DNA of 26,343 nucleotides, taken from Chloroflexota bacterium (GTDB lineage: Bacteria > Chloroflexota > Limnocylindria > P2-11E). A program made the position numbers and the translations under genes. The stretch's first letter is position 1, and the number at the start of each line of letters is the position of its first letter. This document shows positions 7,288-14,735 of this stretch, piece by piece. The DNA lies in NCBI GenBank assembly GCA_013695575.1, contig JACDAF010000363.1, positions 1-26,343 of the forward strand. The letters run 5' to 3'. A model generated the notes under the pieces. That model did no database searches and was not told the DNA's origin. It saw only the letters and a program-made list of their open reading frames with translations.

Positions 7288-7314
7288 AGTCTATGGACGC
7301 AGGGCGCGTGTCAA
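7288..7314 (-). promoter_or_regulatory. Promoter of the polyprenyl synthase gene
   Basis: On the minus strand, TTGACA (7309-7314) is followed after 15 nt by TAGACT (7288-7293); the ATG starts 8 nt beyond. The -35 is perfect and the -10 matches 4 of 6, but the spacer is short. The start of transcription would fall on the start codon. Confidence 0.45.
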
Positions 7315-7372
7315 GCGAGCGATGTTGATCCGTCGGCGAGAGCCGACCGAGAGGGCCGCCGCGACGCGCGGC

Positions 7373-9823
7373 TCACGGCTTCTTCGTCGGTACGGGCGTA
7401 CGGACCGGCGTCGGCGTACGGACGGGCGCCGGGGTCGGCGCAACAGTGCCCGGTGTCTGCGGCTCTTCTGACGGCAAGGCGGACGGGGTCGGGCTCGCCG
7501 CGGGTCTGGCGGTGGCCACCGGCCGCCCGCCCCCCACGTCGGCGATGCACCAATTGAAGCGGCCGTAGCTGTGCATCCCCCCGTTGGCTTCCGCACCCCA
7601 CTTGTTGGCGAACTGCTGCCACTGTGGAAAATGCGCGACGAGGCGGATGCAGCCCGGTGACGCCCAGAACGTGTCATCGTTCGTCGTCGGCTCGGTGCCC
7701 TTCACGAACACCTCGGTCTTCCGGAAGCTACCCGGGCACTTCGCCCCAGGCAGCTTGCCGGAGCCGATGCCTCCCATGATCCCCGGGCTCACACACACGA
7801 CCTTCTCGACGACGTCAGCGGGCCGCGTGAAGCCCTCGACCGGCAGCCCAGCGACGACGCTCTTCATGTAGTCGCGCCACAACACCCCAGGGCCCATGGC
7901 GGAGGTGATGCCGCGCATCTCCTCGTTGTTCGCGTTGCCCATCCAGATCGCGGTAAGGCGCTGCGGCACGTAGCCGATCGCGAGCACGTCCTGCAGGTTG
8001 TCGGTCGTACCGGTCTTCAGCGCGGCAGGCCGGCCGATGTTGGTCCAGCTCCCGAACAGGAACGACCCGTTCACGGGATCGGTCGTGTCCTTCAGCATGT
8101 CCGTCATCACGTACGCGACGGACGGCGGGATGACCTCGCGCGACTCGACCTTCGAGTAGTCCTTCACGACCTTGCCGTCGCGATCGATGATCTTCAGGAT
8201 CATCGTGGGCTCGACGCGGCGGCCGCCGTTCGCGACCACCTGGAACCCGCTCGCCATGTCGATCAAGCGCATCTCACCCGCACCTATGCCGAACGAGATG
8301 CCGTACCGCGAGCGGTCGCCCCAATCGCGGCTGATGCCCATCTGGCGGATCGTGTCCATGATCGCGTCGACGCCGACCATGCTCGCGACCGAGAGGGCGG
8401 GCAGGTTGAGCGACTGACGCAGGCTCTGCCGAAACGTCACCGGGCCATGCTGTTGGCTCTTCCCATCGCCCTGCGGCGCGTTCTTCGGCGCGTACTCCTT
8501 GCCCGCGCCGTCCGTGATCTTGAACTCGATGTCATTGAGGATCGTCGACGGCGTGAGCGGCCCCTGCGGGGTGCCCTTCAGCATGCCAGCGAGATACGTG
8601 AACAGCTTGAACGTCGAGCCGGGCTGGCGGTAGGCGATGCCCGCCGAGTCGTAGTCGCCCTGCACCTCAGGCGAGCGGTCGTAATAGTCCTTGCTCCCGA
8701 CGTACGCGAGGATCTCGCCTGTTCGCGGGTCCATCGTGATCAGGGAGGCGTTGTTCACGTTCGAGCTCTTTAGCGAATCGACGTGATCACGCACTTCCTT
8801 CTCGGCGAGCTCCTGCATGTTGCGGTCGAGCGTGGTGTAGATGCGGTAGCCGCCGCGGTACGCCGCTTTCTCACCGAGGACCTGGATGATCTGCTCGCGC
8901 ACGCGGAACGTGAAGTGCGGCGCATAGATCGACGTCGTGGCCGGCTTCACCTCGATCTTCTCCGCGTTCGCGATCGCCGCCTCCGGCTCGGTGATGAAGC
9001 CGTTCTCGACCATCGCGCCGAGGACGGCCGCGCGGCGCGACGTGGCCCCGGCTGGGTTCTGTACCGGGTCGTACTCCGACGGGAGCTGCGGCAGGCCCGC
9101 CATCATCGCGGTCTGCGCGAGCGTGAGGTCATTCAGGTCGTTCACGCCGTAGTAGGTGAACGCAGCGGCACGGATACCGTAGGCCTGGTTGCCGTAGTAG
9201 ATCTGGTTGAAATACATCTCGAGGATCTTCTCCTTCGAGAAGGTCCTGGTCACCTCGAGCGCGAGAATCGCTTCCTTGATCTTCCTGGCGATCGTCGGCT
9301 CGTCGCCGAGGAGGCGCGTCTTGATGAGCTGCTGGGTGATCGTCGAGCCGCCCTGCGCGATGCCACCTTGCGACAGGTTCGCCTGCGCCGCGCGCATGAT
9401 GCCGCCGACGTCGATGCCGGAGTTCGTCCAGAAGCTCTTGTCCTCGATCGCGATGGTCGCCTGACGCATGCGCTCGGGCACCGCGTCGAGCGTGATCGGG
9501 ATCCGCCGCTCATCCTCCAGCCGGAAGAGGACGTGCTGGCCACTCCGGTCATAAATGTAGGTGGATATGGGGAGCTGCACCGTCTCCAACGCGTGTGCGG
9601 CCGGCAGGTCTGCCGCGAGGTACCCGACCGCCGCCGCCGCGGCGCCGCCGGTGAGAAGCGCAAGCGCGAGCAGAACCGCGGTCAGAACGCCGGCGACCGT
9701 CCCGACGCGGGCGCCCGCCGACGCATAGCGCCGCGAGAGGCGGCCGCCCTTCCGGTGAGGAAAGCGGTAGGAGCGATATGCGCGCCCAGGACCCTTATTG
9801 GATCCATTGCGATCCGTAGCCAT
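7373..9823 (-). CDS. Class A penicillin-binding protein (transglycosylase/transpeptidase)
   Basis: Polymerises and cross-links peptidoglycan outside the membrane. With ATG 9823 it is 816 aa. A basic cytoplasmic tail (1-40) leads to one membrane segment (about 44-72). The GT51 domain shows IEDKSF with catalytic Glu127, GGSTITQQ (158-165) and RKIKEAILALE. The transpeptidase domain shows STFK (403-406, nucleophile Ser403), SLN (471-473) and KTGT (603-606). In the first glycosyltransferase motif the usual His is Asn134. The C-terminus is a Pro/Thr-rich wall-spanning tail. A GTG at 9844 would add 7 residues; neither start has a clear SD. It lies 49 bp after the small membrane-anchored gene upstream, probably cotranscribed. 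The domain order is that of PBP1A/PonA. Confidence 0.94.
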   Translation of the reverse strand: MATDRNGSNKGPGRAYRSYRFPHRKGGRLSRRYASAGARVGTVAGVLTAVLLALALLTGGAAAAAVGYLAADLPAAHALETVQLPISTYIYDRSGQHVLFRLEDERRIPITLDAVPERMRQATIAIEDKSFWTNSGIDVGGIMRAAQANLSQGGIAQGGSTITQQLIKTRLLGDEPTIARKIKEAILALEVTRTFSKEKILEMYFNQIYYGNQAYGIRAAAFTYYGVNDLNDLTLAQTAMMAGLPQLPSEYDPVQNPAGATSRRAAVLGAMVENGFITEPEAAIANAEKIEVKPATTSIYAPHFTFRVREQIIQVLGEKAAYRGGYRIYTTLDRNMQELAEKEVRDHVDSLKSSNVNNASLITMDPRTGEILAYVGSKDYYDRSPEVQGDYDSAGIAYRQPGSTFKLFTYLAGMLKGTPQGPLTPSTILNDIEFKITDGAGKEYAPKNAPQGDGKSQQHGPVTFRQSLRQSLNLPALSVASMVGVDAIMDTIRQMGISRDWGDRSRYGISFGIGAGEMRLIDMASGFQVVANGGRRVEPTMILKIIDRDGKVVKDYSKVESREVIPPSVAYVMTDMLKDTTDPVNGSFLFGSWTNIGRPAALKTGTTDNLQDVLAIGYVPQRLTAIWMGNANNEEMRGITSAMGPGVLWRDYMKSVVAGLPVEGFTRPADVVEKVVCVSPGIMGGIGSGKLPGAKCPGSFRKTEVFVKGTEPTTNDDTFWASPGCIRLVAHFPQWQQFANKWGAEANGGMHSYGRFNWCIADVGGGRPVATARPAASPTPSALPSEEPQTPGTVAPTPAPVRTPTPVRTPVPTKKP

Positions 9824-9872
9824 CAGGGAAAGGTACCGAAGCACGCCCTGTGCCGCTGGGGCCTGCGGTGGC

Positions 9873-10349
9873 TCAATCCGACCATCGTCGTGCAGTCAAG
9901 CGAGCGATAAGACGGTCGAGCGGTGAGGGCGGGGATGCCGTGGCGGCGGCGCGCAGGGTGATCTGGACGGTCCGCGCATCGCCCTCCCAGCCCTCCACCA
10001 GGAGGCGGTCCTCGTCCTTCAACGTGTTGGCCGGCCCGCGACGCTCCATCGCGCTCTCCGTGTCGGGGATCCGCGCGTAGAGCGCAGCCGCCTGACGGTG
10101 CGCGTTCGGGACTTCACGCTCGAGCACGACGCCGTGGATCGCGAACTGTCCGTTCTCCATGACGAACGCCTGGCGCGTCTGGTCGAACATCGTTGTCAGC
10201 TCGAGGTTCGCCGCGAGCTCGCGATCGACCCCGGCCACGGCCTGATCGAGCTCGGCCTGTGCGGCGGCGTCGCGAGGTGGCCGCCGGCGCAGCAGCAGCC
10301 CGGCGGCGCCTGCGAGCAGCGCCACGATCGCGGCAGCGAGCACGCGCAT
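9873..10349 (-). CDS. Small membrane-anchored protein, function unknown
   Basis: The 158-aa protein starts with a hydrophobic segment (about residues 3-20, ending in LLLRRR), a single N-terminal membrane anchor with no lipobox. The soluble part contains a helix-rich region (AAQAELDQAVAGVDRELAANL) and an ordered-looking core with FVMENGQFAIHGVVLEREV. I do not recognise a family. It precedes the class A penicillin-binding protein on the same strand, which hints at an envelope role, by position only. It is divergent from the ATPase at 10416 with 66 bp between the starts. Confidence 0.72.
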   Translation of the reverse strand: MRVLAAAIVALLAGAAGLLLRRRPPRDAAAQAELDQAVAGVDRELAANLELTTMFDQTRQAFVMENGQFAIHGVVLEREVPNAHRQAAALYARIPDTESAMERRGPANTLKDEDRLLVEGWEGDARTVQITLRAAATASPPSPLDRLIARLTARRWSD

Positions 10350-10385
10350 GGGCCGATGCTACCAAAGCGTGCGTTCGGTGAGGCA

Positions 10386-10415
10386 TTTATATACACGCAA
10401 TGTATCATTCTCGTC
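10386..10415 (+). promoter_or_regulatory. AT-rich promoter/operator region of the ATPase gene
   Basis: This is one of the few AT-rich spots in the window. TATCAT (10403-10408) matches TATAAT at 5 of 6 and ends 7 nt before the GTG start at 10416, so the message may be leaderless. ATACA and TGTAT (10392-10396 and 10402-10406) form an inverted repeat with a 5-nt centre overlapping the -10, a possible repressor site. No clear -35 is seen. Confidence 0.4.
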
Positions 10416-11606
10416 GTGCCCAGCCTCCGGCGCCGCCCGCCGCCGTCACCGCACTTCCCCATCGGGGGACCGGTGCCGGCGGAGGACCTCGTCGGGCGAG
10501 AGGACTACCTCCGCCGGATCATCGGGCGGCTCTCGGAGGGGACGCACATCCTCGTCGCGGGCCCGCGCCGCATCGGCAAGACGTCGATCATCCTCGAGGC
10601 GCTCCGACGGATGGCCCGTCACGGAGCGCTCACAGCCTACGTGGATTGCATGGGCGCGTCCGACCTGCGGTCCCTTGCCGGGCACTTCGCGAACGCAGTA
10701 CTGGCGCCGCTCACGGGCGTCGACCGCACGCTCGATCTGGCGCGCGAGCTCGCGGAGGGCCGGTCCCTCGGGCGTGTCCGGTATGCGGACCTCGGCCCAC
10801 TGCTCGGGCTCGCCCGGGAGCGCTCGGCACAGAAGGCGTTCGAGCTCGCGCTGGACGTGCCGCGGCTCGTGGCCGCGCGCAGCGGCAAACGCGTCATCGT
10901 GGCGCTCGATGAGTTCCAGGCCGCAGGCCGCCTCGGGCCACGCGTGTTCGATGTCATGCGGGCTCACTTCCAGGCGCAACGCGGCGTGGCGTACGCGTTC
11001 CTCGGGTCCGAGGAGGGGGTCATCGAGGAGCTCTTCAGCGAGAAGGGCCGCGCCTTCTACCGCTTCGCCCAGCCCCTGGATCTTGCGGAACCCGGCGCGG
11101 CGCGCTTTGGGATAGCCCCGGAGGACTGGCTCCGGTATCTCGTGGCGAAGTACCGCGCGAAGCGGGTCCGGATCGGAGAGACCGAGGTCGACCGCATCCT
11201 CGACGCGACGGGTGGGCACCCTCAGGACACGATGCAGCTCTGCGCGCGGTTGCTCGAGCTCGCGCGGGACTCCGGCGTGGAGGCCATCGACGGCGACCTC
11301 GTCGGGATCGCGTACGAACGCTCACTCCGTGAGCTCGAGCGTCCGTTCGCACTGCATTGGTCGGAGCTCGGGAAGCACAAATACCTGCAGCAGGTGGCGA
11401 AGCGGATCGCCCACGAGGCGGTCCTCTACGCAGGCGATCCCGGCGGGGCAACAGTGCCGCGGGCCGAGGTGCTGCGAGCACTGGGCGCGCTCCGCGCGCG
11501 CGGCCTGATCGTGAAGGTCGGCCGCGGCCGGTACGAGTTCCTGGAACCCATGTTCGGCGAGTACGTGCGCCGGAGCGACGGCGGGGCCCTGACGGCCACG
11601 GGCTAG
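10416..11606 (+). CDS. P-loop ATPase of the archaeal-ATPase/STAND type
   Basis: The 396-aa protein begins a few residues before the conserved LVGREDYLRRI. Walker A is GPRRIGKT (49-56) and Walker B is IVALDEF (161-167). A sensor-like segment (AYAFLGSEEG) and a C-terminal winged-helix-like region (RAEVLRALGALRARGLIVKVGRGRYEF) follow, so it resembles the archaeal ATPase (Arch_ATPase) branch of STAND NTPases. Such proteins often act as switches or in defence, but nothing here shows the partner. The frame is open back to 10098, but that part is antisense to the upstream gene and has no similarity, so I chose GTG 10416. It stands alone with its own promoter-like region. Confidence 0.85.
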   Translation: MPSLRRRPPPSPHFPIGGPVPAEDLVGREDYLRRIIGRLSEGTHILVAGPRRIGKTSIILEALRRMARHGALTAYVDCMGASDLRSLAGHFANAVLAPLTGVDRTLDLARELAEGRSLGRVRYADLGPLLGLARERSAQKAFELALDVPRLVAARSGKRVIVALDEFQAAGRLGPRVFDVMRAHFQAQRGVAYAFLGSEEGVIEELFSEKGRAFYRFAQPLDLAEPGAARFGIAPEDWLRYLVAKYRAKRVRIGETEVDRILDATGGHPQDTMQLCARLLELARDSGVEAIDGDLVGIAYERSLRELERPFALHWSELGKHKYLQQVAKRIAHEAVLYAGDPGGATVPRAEVLRALGALRARGLIVKVGRGRYEFLEPMFGEYVRRSDGGALTATG

Positions 11607-11622
11607 CGAGGACGACGGCCGG

Positions 11623-11638
11623 AGCCAGAGCTCTGGCT
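11623..11638. repeat. 16-bp perfect palindrome
   Basis: AGCCAGAGCTCTGGCT is a perfect palindrome 16 nt after the ATPase stop. It could be a hairpin at the 3' end of that message or an operator for the next small gene. No T-run follows. Confidence 0.45.
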
Positions 11639-11684
11639 GGAGCACGAGCGACGCCTGAGTGCGAAGCTCTATCGTTCCGCGCCG

Positions 11685-11873
11685 ATGGTCAAGCTCGAGC
11701 TGCGAAAGGGCGCGCGGGTCCGGTACGAGCCTGTCCACTCCGATGAGTGGCGTGAGGGAACGCTCGTCCGACCTTCGCCGAATCAGGAAGAGTGGCTCGT
11801 GAAGAACGAGCTTGGGAAGTTCTGGGTACCCGTCAGGCGGCTGAGTCCCGCCGAGGATGGGTCCTCCAGCTAA
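11685..11873 (+). CDS. Small SH3-like protein, function unknown
   Basis: The 62-aa protein is rich in charged residues and short beta-strand-like stretches (LRKGARVRYEP, EGTLVRP, EWLVKNELGKFWVPVRRL), which looks like a small Tudor/SH3-type barrel. The fold is inferred from pattern only. No SD is seen; TATCGT (11670-11675) lies 9 nt before the ATG. A strong terminator follows directly, so it is a single-gene transcript, which supports its being real. Its upstream region shares a sequence block with that of holB. Confidence 0.65.
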   Translation: MVKLELRKGARVRYEPVHSDEWREGTLVRPSPNQEEWLVKNELGKFWVPVRRLSPAEDGSSS

Positions 11874-11878
11874 GCGAA

Positions 11879-11902
11879 GCGGCGGGGCTTTCGCCCCGCC
11901 GC
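11879..11902 (+). terminator. Intrinsic terminator
   Basis: GCGGCGGGGC (11879-11888), loop TTTC, then GCCCCGCCGC (11893-11902): a perfect 10-bp GC stem followed by CCTCTTGT. It starts 5 nt after the small protein's stop and sits between convergent genes, so it may work in both directions. Confidence 0.85.
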
Positions 11903-11943
11903 CCTCTTGTCAACGCAGGATTGCGGTCAACGCGGCAACGTCC

Positions 11944-12210
11944 TTAGGCCTGCACGCGGTTGCGGCCGGTGGCCATCTTGTAGACCAGGAGCGCGATGAA
12001 CGCGCCGATGATCGAGCCGATGAGCCCCGTGGCCGAGAAGTCGAAAGTGCCGCCGCCAAAGAAAAACGCCCCAAGGGTGCCGCCGATGAACGAGCCGATG
12101 ACCCCGAGCACCATCGTCGGTACCCAGCCCATCGAGTCGTCGCCAGGCATGAGCGCGCGTGCGATGAAGCCTGCGATCAGGCCCATGATCAGGAACAGGA
12201 TGAGTCCCAT
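11944..12210 (-). CDS. GlsB/YeaQ/YmgE family small membrane protein
   Basis: The 88-aa protein belongs to the transglycosylase-associated/GlsB family of stress-linked inner-membrane proteins. It has three membrane segments: LILFLIMGLIAGFIARAL near the N-terminus, VPTMVLGVIGSFIGGTLGAFFF in the middle, and GLIGSIIGAFIALLVYKM near the C-terminus. The loop ALMPGDDSMGW is characteristic. The length is typical. An AGGACGAC SD lies upstream of the ATG at 12210. Its molecular role is unsettled even in studied bacteria. Confidence 0.92.
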   Translation of the reverse strand: MGLILFLIMGLIAGFIARALMPGDDSMGWVPTMVLGVIGSFIGGTLGAFFFGGGTFDFSATGLIGSIIGAFIALLVYKMATGRNRVQA

Positions 12211-12281
12211 TCAGTCGTCCTCCATTTATGTCGCCGAAGAGTCCGATCCCGGTGGTGCATCTGGCGTGCCGGGCCGCCCGA

Positions 12282-12356
12282 TGGTACCCCCGAGGCGACT
12301 CGAACGCCTGCTTCAGGCTTCGGAGGCCTGCGCTCTATCCACTGAGCTACGGGGGC
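12282..12356 (-). tRNA. tRNA-Arg (anticodon CCG)
   Basis: The complement folds as a full cloverleaf of 75 nt: acceptor GCCCCCG/CGGGGGT (first pair G-T), D arm GCTC...GAGC, anticodon stem CAGGC/GCCTG with loop CTCCGAA, T arm AGGCG-TTCGAGT-CGCCT, and an encoded ACCA end. The anticodon CCG reads CGG, arginine. The genes on either side are intact and I see no duplicated end that would mark an integration site. Confidence 0.96.
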
Positions 12357-12381
12357 GTCGTGGAGGACTCATTGTATCGCT

Positions 12382-13107
12382 GTGACGGCCGCCGAACGGG
12401 ACAAGGAGCTCTCCCTCCTCGCCCACCTGGACGAGCTCCGCAAACGCATGATGGTGGCGGCCATCGCCGTCGTCATGACGAGCGCGGCCGCCTTCGCCTT
12501 CGCCGAACACATCGTCCGGTTCCTGCTCGTGCCCTCGGGAGCCACGAGGTGCATCACGCTCGCCCCGACCGAGAACTTCGCCACGTTCATGCGCGTGTCC
12601 CTCTTCGCCGGGATCGCCTTCGCGATGCCGGTGGTGCTCTTCGAGATCTTCAGGTACATCGACCCGGCGCTGACTCGGAAGGAGCGTCGCTTCGTGTTGC
12701 GCCTCGGTCCGTTCGTGCTGATGCTCTTCGTCGGTGGCATGGTCTTCTGCTACTACCTGCTGCTGCCGCAGGCGCTCGGCTTCCTCGTCAATTTCGGCGG
12801 AACGGTCTTCGACAACCAGCTGCGCTGCTCCGAGTACCTCTCATTCGTGACGACCTTCATCCTGGGCATGGGAGTCGTCTTCGAGATGCCTGCGGTCATC
12901 TTCGCGCTCGTCCGTGTCGGGGTCGTGAAGCGCCCGTGGCTTGCGCGGCAGCGGCGCTACGTGTTCCTCGCGGTGTTCCTCATCGCCGCGCTCATCACGC
13001 CGACGCCGGACCCGTTCAATCAGGCGCTGGTGGCGATCCCGATGTATCTCCTCTTCGAGCTCGGGCTGCTGATCTCGCGGTTCGGAGCGCCTCGAGCCGC
13101 CGCTTGA
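12382..13107 (+). CDS. tatC: Sec-independent protein translocase subunit TatC
   Basis: The receptor subunit of the Tat pathway, which binds twin-arginine signal peptides and, with TatA, moves folded proteins across the membrane. The protein is 241 aa, usual for TatC. The N-terminal cytoplasmic signature HLDELRKR (residues 15-22) and the loop FRYIDPALTRKERR are present, and six membrane segments can be traced. The start is GTG 12382; a GGAGG lies 15 nt upstream, rather far. No tatA or tatB is in the window. The last 92 bp overlap the 3' end of rarA on the other strand. Confidence 0.95.
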   Translation: MTAAERDKELSLLAHLDELRKRMMVAAIAVVMTSAAAFAFAEHIVRFLLVPSGATRCITLAPTENFATFMRVSLFAGIAFAMPVVLFEIFRYIDPALTRKERRFVLRLGPFVLMLFVGGMVFCYYLLLPQALGFLVNFGGTVFDNQLRCSEYLSFVTTFILGMGVVFEMPAVIFALVRVGVVKRPWLARQRRYVFLAVFLIAALITPTPDPFNQALVAIPMYLLFELGLLISRFGAPRAAA

Positions 13108-14425
13108 GCTCGGCTTCAGCACCGAGATCCGTCGGCTCGTAGTACACGCGCCCGGCAAGCGATTCGGGGAGGAAGGTCTCGTCCGGGTCGAAGTGATCCA
13201 TCGCATCGTGTGCATACCGGTAGCCCTTCCCGTAGCCGATCTGCTTCATGAGCTGGGTCGGCGCGTTGCGCAGATGCAACGGAACGGGGTCCGCCCTGGT
13301 GTTCTCCAGGTCAAAGTCCAGCGCCTGCCGGGCGCGCTTGATCGAGTCGGACTTCGGGGCGAGGGCCAGGTAGACGGTGGCTTCGGCCAATGGGTAATAC
13401 CCCTCGGGCATGCCGATCAGGTGGACGGCCTGCTGCGCGCTCGAGGCGAGGACAAGGGCCTGCGGGTCGCCGAGACCGATGTCCTCGGCCGCCAGGATCA
13501 CGAGCCGCCGCGCGATGAACAGCGGGTCCTCCCCCGAATCGATCATCCGCATGAGCCAGTAGAGGGAGCCGTCGGGGTCCGATCCCCGAACGCTCTTGAT
13601 GAACGCCGAGATCGTGTCGTAGTGAGCGTCGCCGGCCCGGTCGTACACGAGCGAGCGCCGCTGGAGCGCGTCCTTCACGGCGGGGAGGGTGACGTGTCTG
13701 TCCGGCGAGGCGTCGGACGCGAGCTCGAGCGTGTTCAGCGCGACCCGCGCGTCACCGTTCGCCACGACCACCAGCGCGTCCTCGGCATCCTGGTCGAGCA
13801 GCACCGCGCCGGCGAGCCCGCGCTCGTCGGAGAGCGAACGGCGCACGATCGCGCGAACGTCGTCCTCGGTCAGCGGTTTCAGCGTGAAGACACGCGAGCG
13901 CGAGAGGAGCGCGGAGATCACTTCGAACGAGGGGTTCTCCGTCGTCGCGCCGATGAGGATGACGTCGCCGCTCTCGACCGAGGGGAGCACCGCGTCCTGC
14001 TGCGCCTTGTTGAAGCGGTGGATCTCGTCGATGAAGAGCACGGTCCGCTGGCCTGTCGATGCGCGGAGCTCACGTGCCTGCTCGATGATCCGCCGCAGAT
14101 CGGCGACGCCGCTCGCGACCGCGGAGAGCGGCATGAATCGGGCACGCGCGCGCCGCGCCGCGATGGCGGCGAGCGTCGTCTTGCCGGTCCCGGGCGGACC
14201 CCAGAAGACCATCGACGGCAGCTGGCCGGCGTCGATGGCGCGGCGAAGGATCCGCCCCGGTCCGACCAGGTGCGACTGGCCCACGTACTCGTCGAGGTCG
14301 CGCGGGCGCATTCGTGCCGCGAGCGGTGACCCGGCGGGCAGCCCGGTCTCGGGCTCCGTGAGACCGGTGAACAGCGCGGCGTTCGACGGTGCGGGCGATC
14401 GGCGGCGCGGTTTCCCCTGCGGCAT
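13016..14425 (-). CDS. rarA: Replication-associated recombination ATPase RarA (MgsA)
   Basis: A clamp-loader-like AAA+ ATPase that acts at stalled replication forks. The protein is 469 aa from ATG 14425. Features are MRPRDLDEYVGQSHLVG (39-55), Walker A GPPGTGKT (76-83), Walker B LFIDEIHRF with D133 and E134, and GATTENPSF. The C-terminal MgsA part contains the family-typical YDRAGDAHYDTISAFIKSVRGSD, GEDPLFIARRLV and LAPKSDSIKRA. An upstream extension to 14536 is Arg-rich and unconserved, so I placed the start at MPQGKPRRR. The C-terminal 17 or so residues (low complexity, ending SPPAPD) and part of the last helix overlap tatC tail to tail. Confidence 0.95.
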   Translation of the reverse strand: MPQGKPRRRSPAPSNAALFTGLTEPETGLPAGSPLAARMRPRDLDEYVGQSHLVGPGRILRRAIDAGQLPSMVFWGPPGTGKTTLAAIAARRARARFMPLSAVASGVADLRRIIEQARELRASTGQRTVLFIDEIHRFNKAQQDAVLPSVESGDVILIGATTENPSFEVISALLSRSRVFTLKPLTEDDVRAIVRRSLSDERGLAGAVLLDQDAEDALVVVANGDARVALNTLELASDASPDRHVTLPAVKDALQRRSLVYDRAGDAHYDTISAFIKSVRGSDPDGSLYWLMRMIDSGEDPLFIARRLVILAAEDIGLGDPQALVLASSAQQAVHLIGMPEGYYPLAEATVYLALAPKSDSIKRARQALDFDLENTRADPVPLHLRNAPTQLMKQIGYGKGYRYAHDAMDHFDPDETFLPESLAGRVYYEPTDLGAEAELKRRLEALRTARSAARARRGDTSGSPPAPD

Positions 14426-14735
14426 CGCGCGAGTATCCCGCAGGCCCCGCAGCAGCCCGCACGCCGTCCCGCATCGAGCCACAGCCCACCGCCGGAGCGG
14501 TCGCCTCGACGACGCCCGCGAACCCGGACGGATCATGTCGGAGATGCCCGGGAGCCGCGACGGCCGCGCTCAGGCCTTGTTCCGCCCCTCGCCCACAGGT
14601 ACCATGCGCCGCCTACTTGACCGGAATGCAAGCAGACGGTCGCGAGTCGCTCGCGCTCCCTGGCGCGGCTGCCGCGCCACCTGGGGCAGGCGCACCTTCA
14701 TCGCGACCTGAACACCAGAAAGGGGAGGTGACGCT
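14426..14735. other. Intergenic region between rarA and the flavin oxidase
   Basis: This 310-bp region separates divergent genes. I see no convincing frame or RNA gene. It holds one candidate plus-strand promoter (14577-14605) and, at its end, the strong SD AGGGGAGGTG for the gene at 14736. Confidence 0.5.
14577..14605 (+). promoter_or_regulatory. Candidate promoter of the flavin oxidase gene
   Basis: TTGTTC (14577-14582), 17-nt spacer, TACCAT (14600-14605). The match to consensus is modest (3 of 6 and 4 of 6) but the spacing is ideal. It would give a leader of about 125 nt. Confidence 0.35.

Noticed and set aside
9895..9908. 14-mer with a TTGAC box, also found at 7310-7323, as a shared -35 region
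   Set aside because: At 9895-9908 it lies inside the end of a coding gene and has no -10 at usable spacing; a 14-mer repeat is near chance level here.
8783..9910. 375-codon plus-strand frame opposite the penicillin-binding protein
   Set aside because: A GC-rich shadow frame of a well-supported gene; no domain seen.
12282..12356. tRNA-Arg as an integration site
   Set aside because: No duplicated tRNA end, integrase or phage-like genes nearby.
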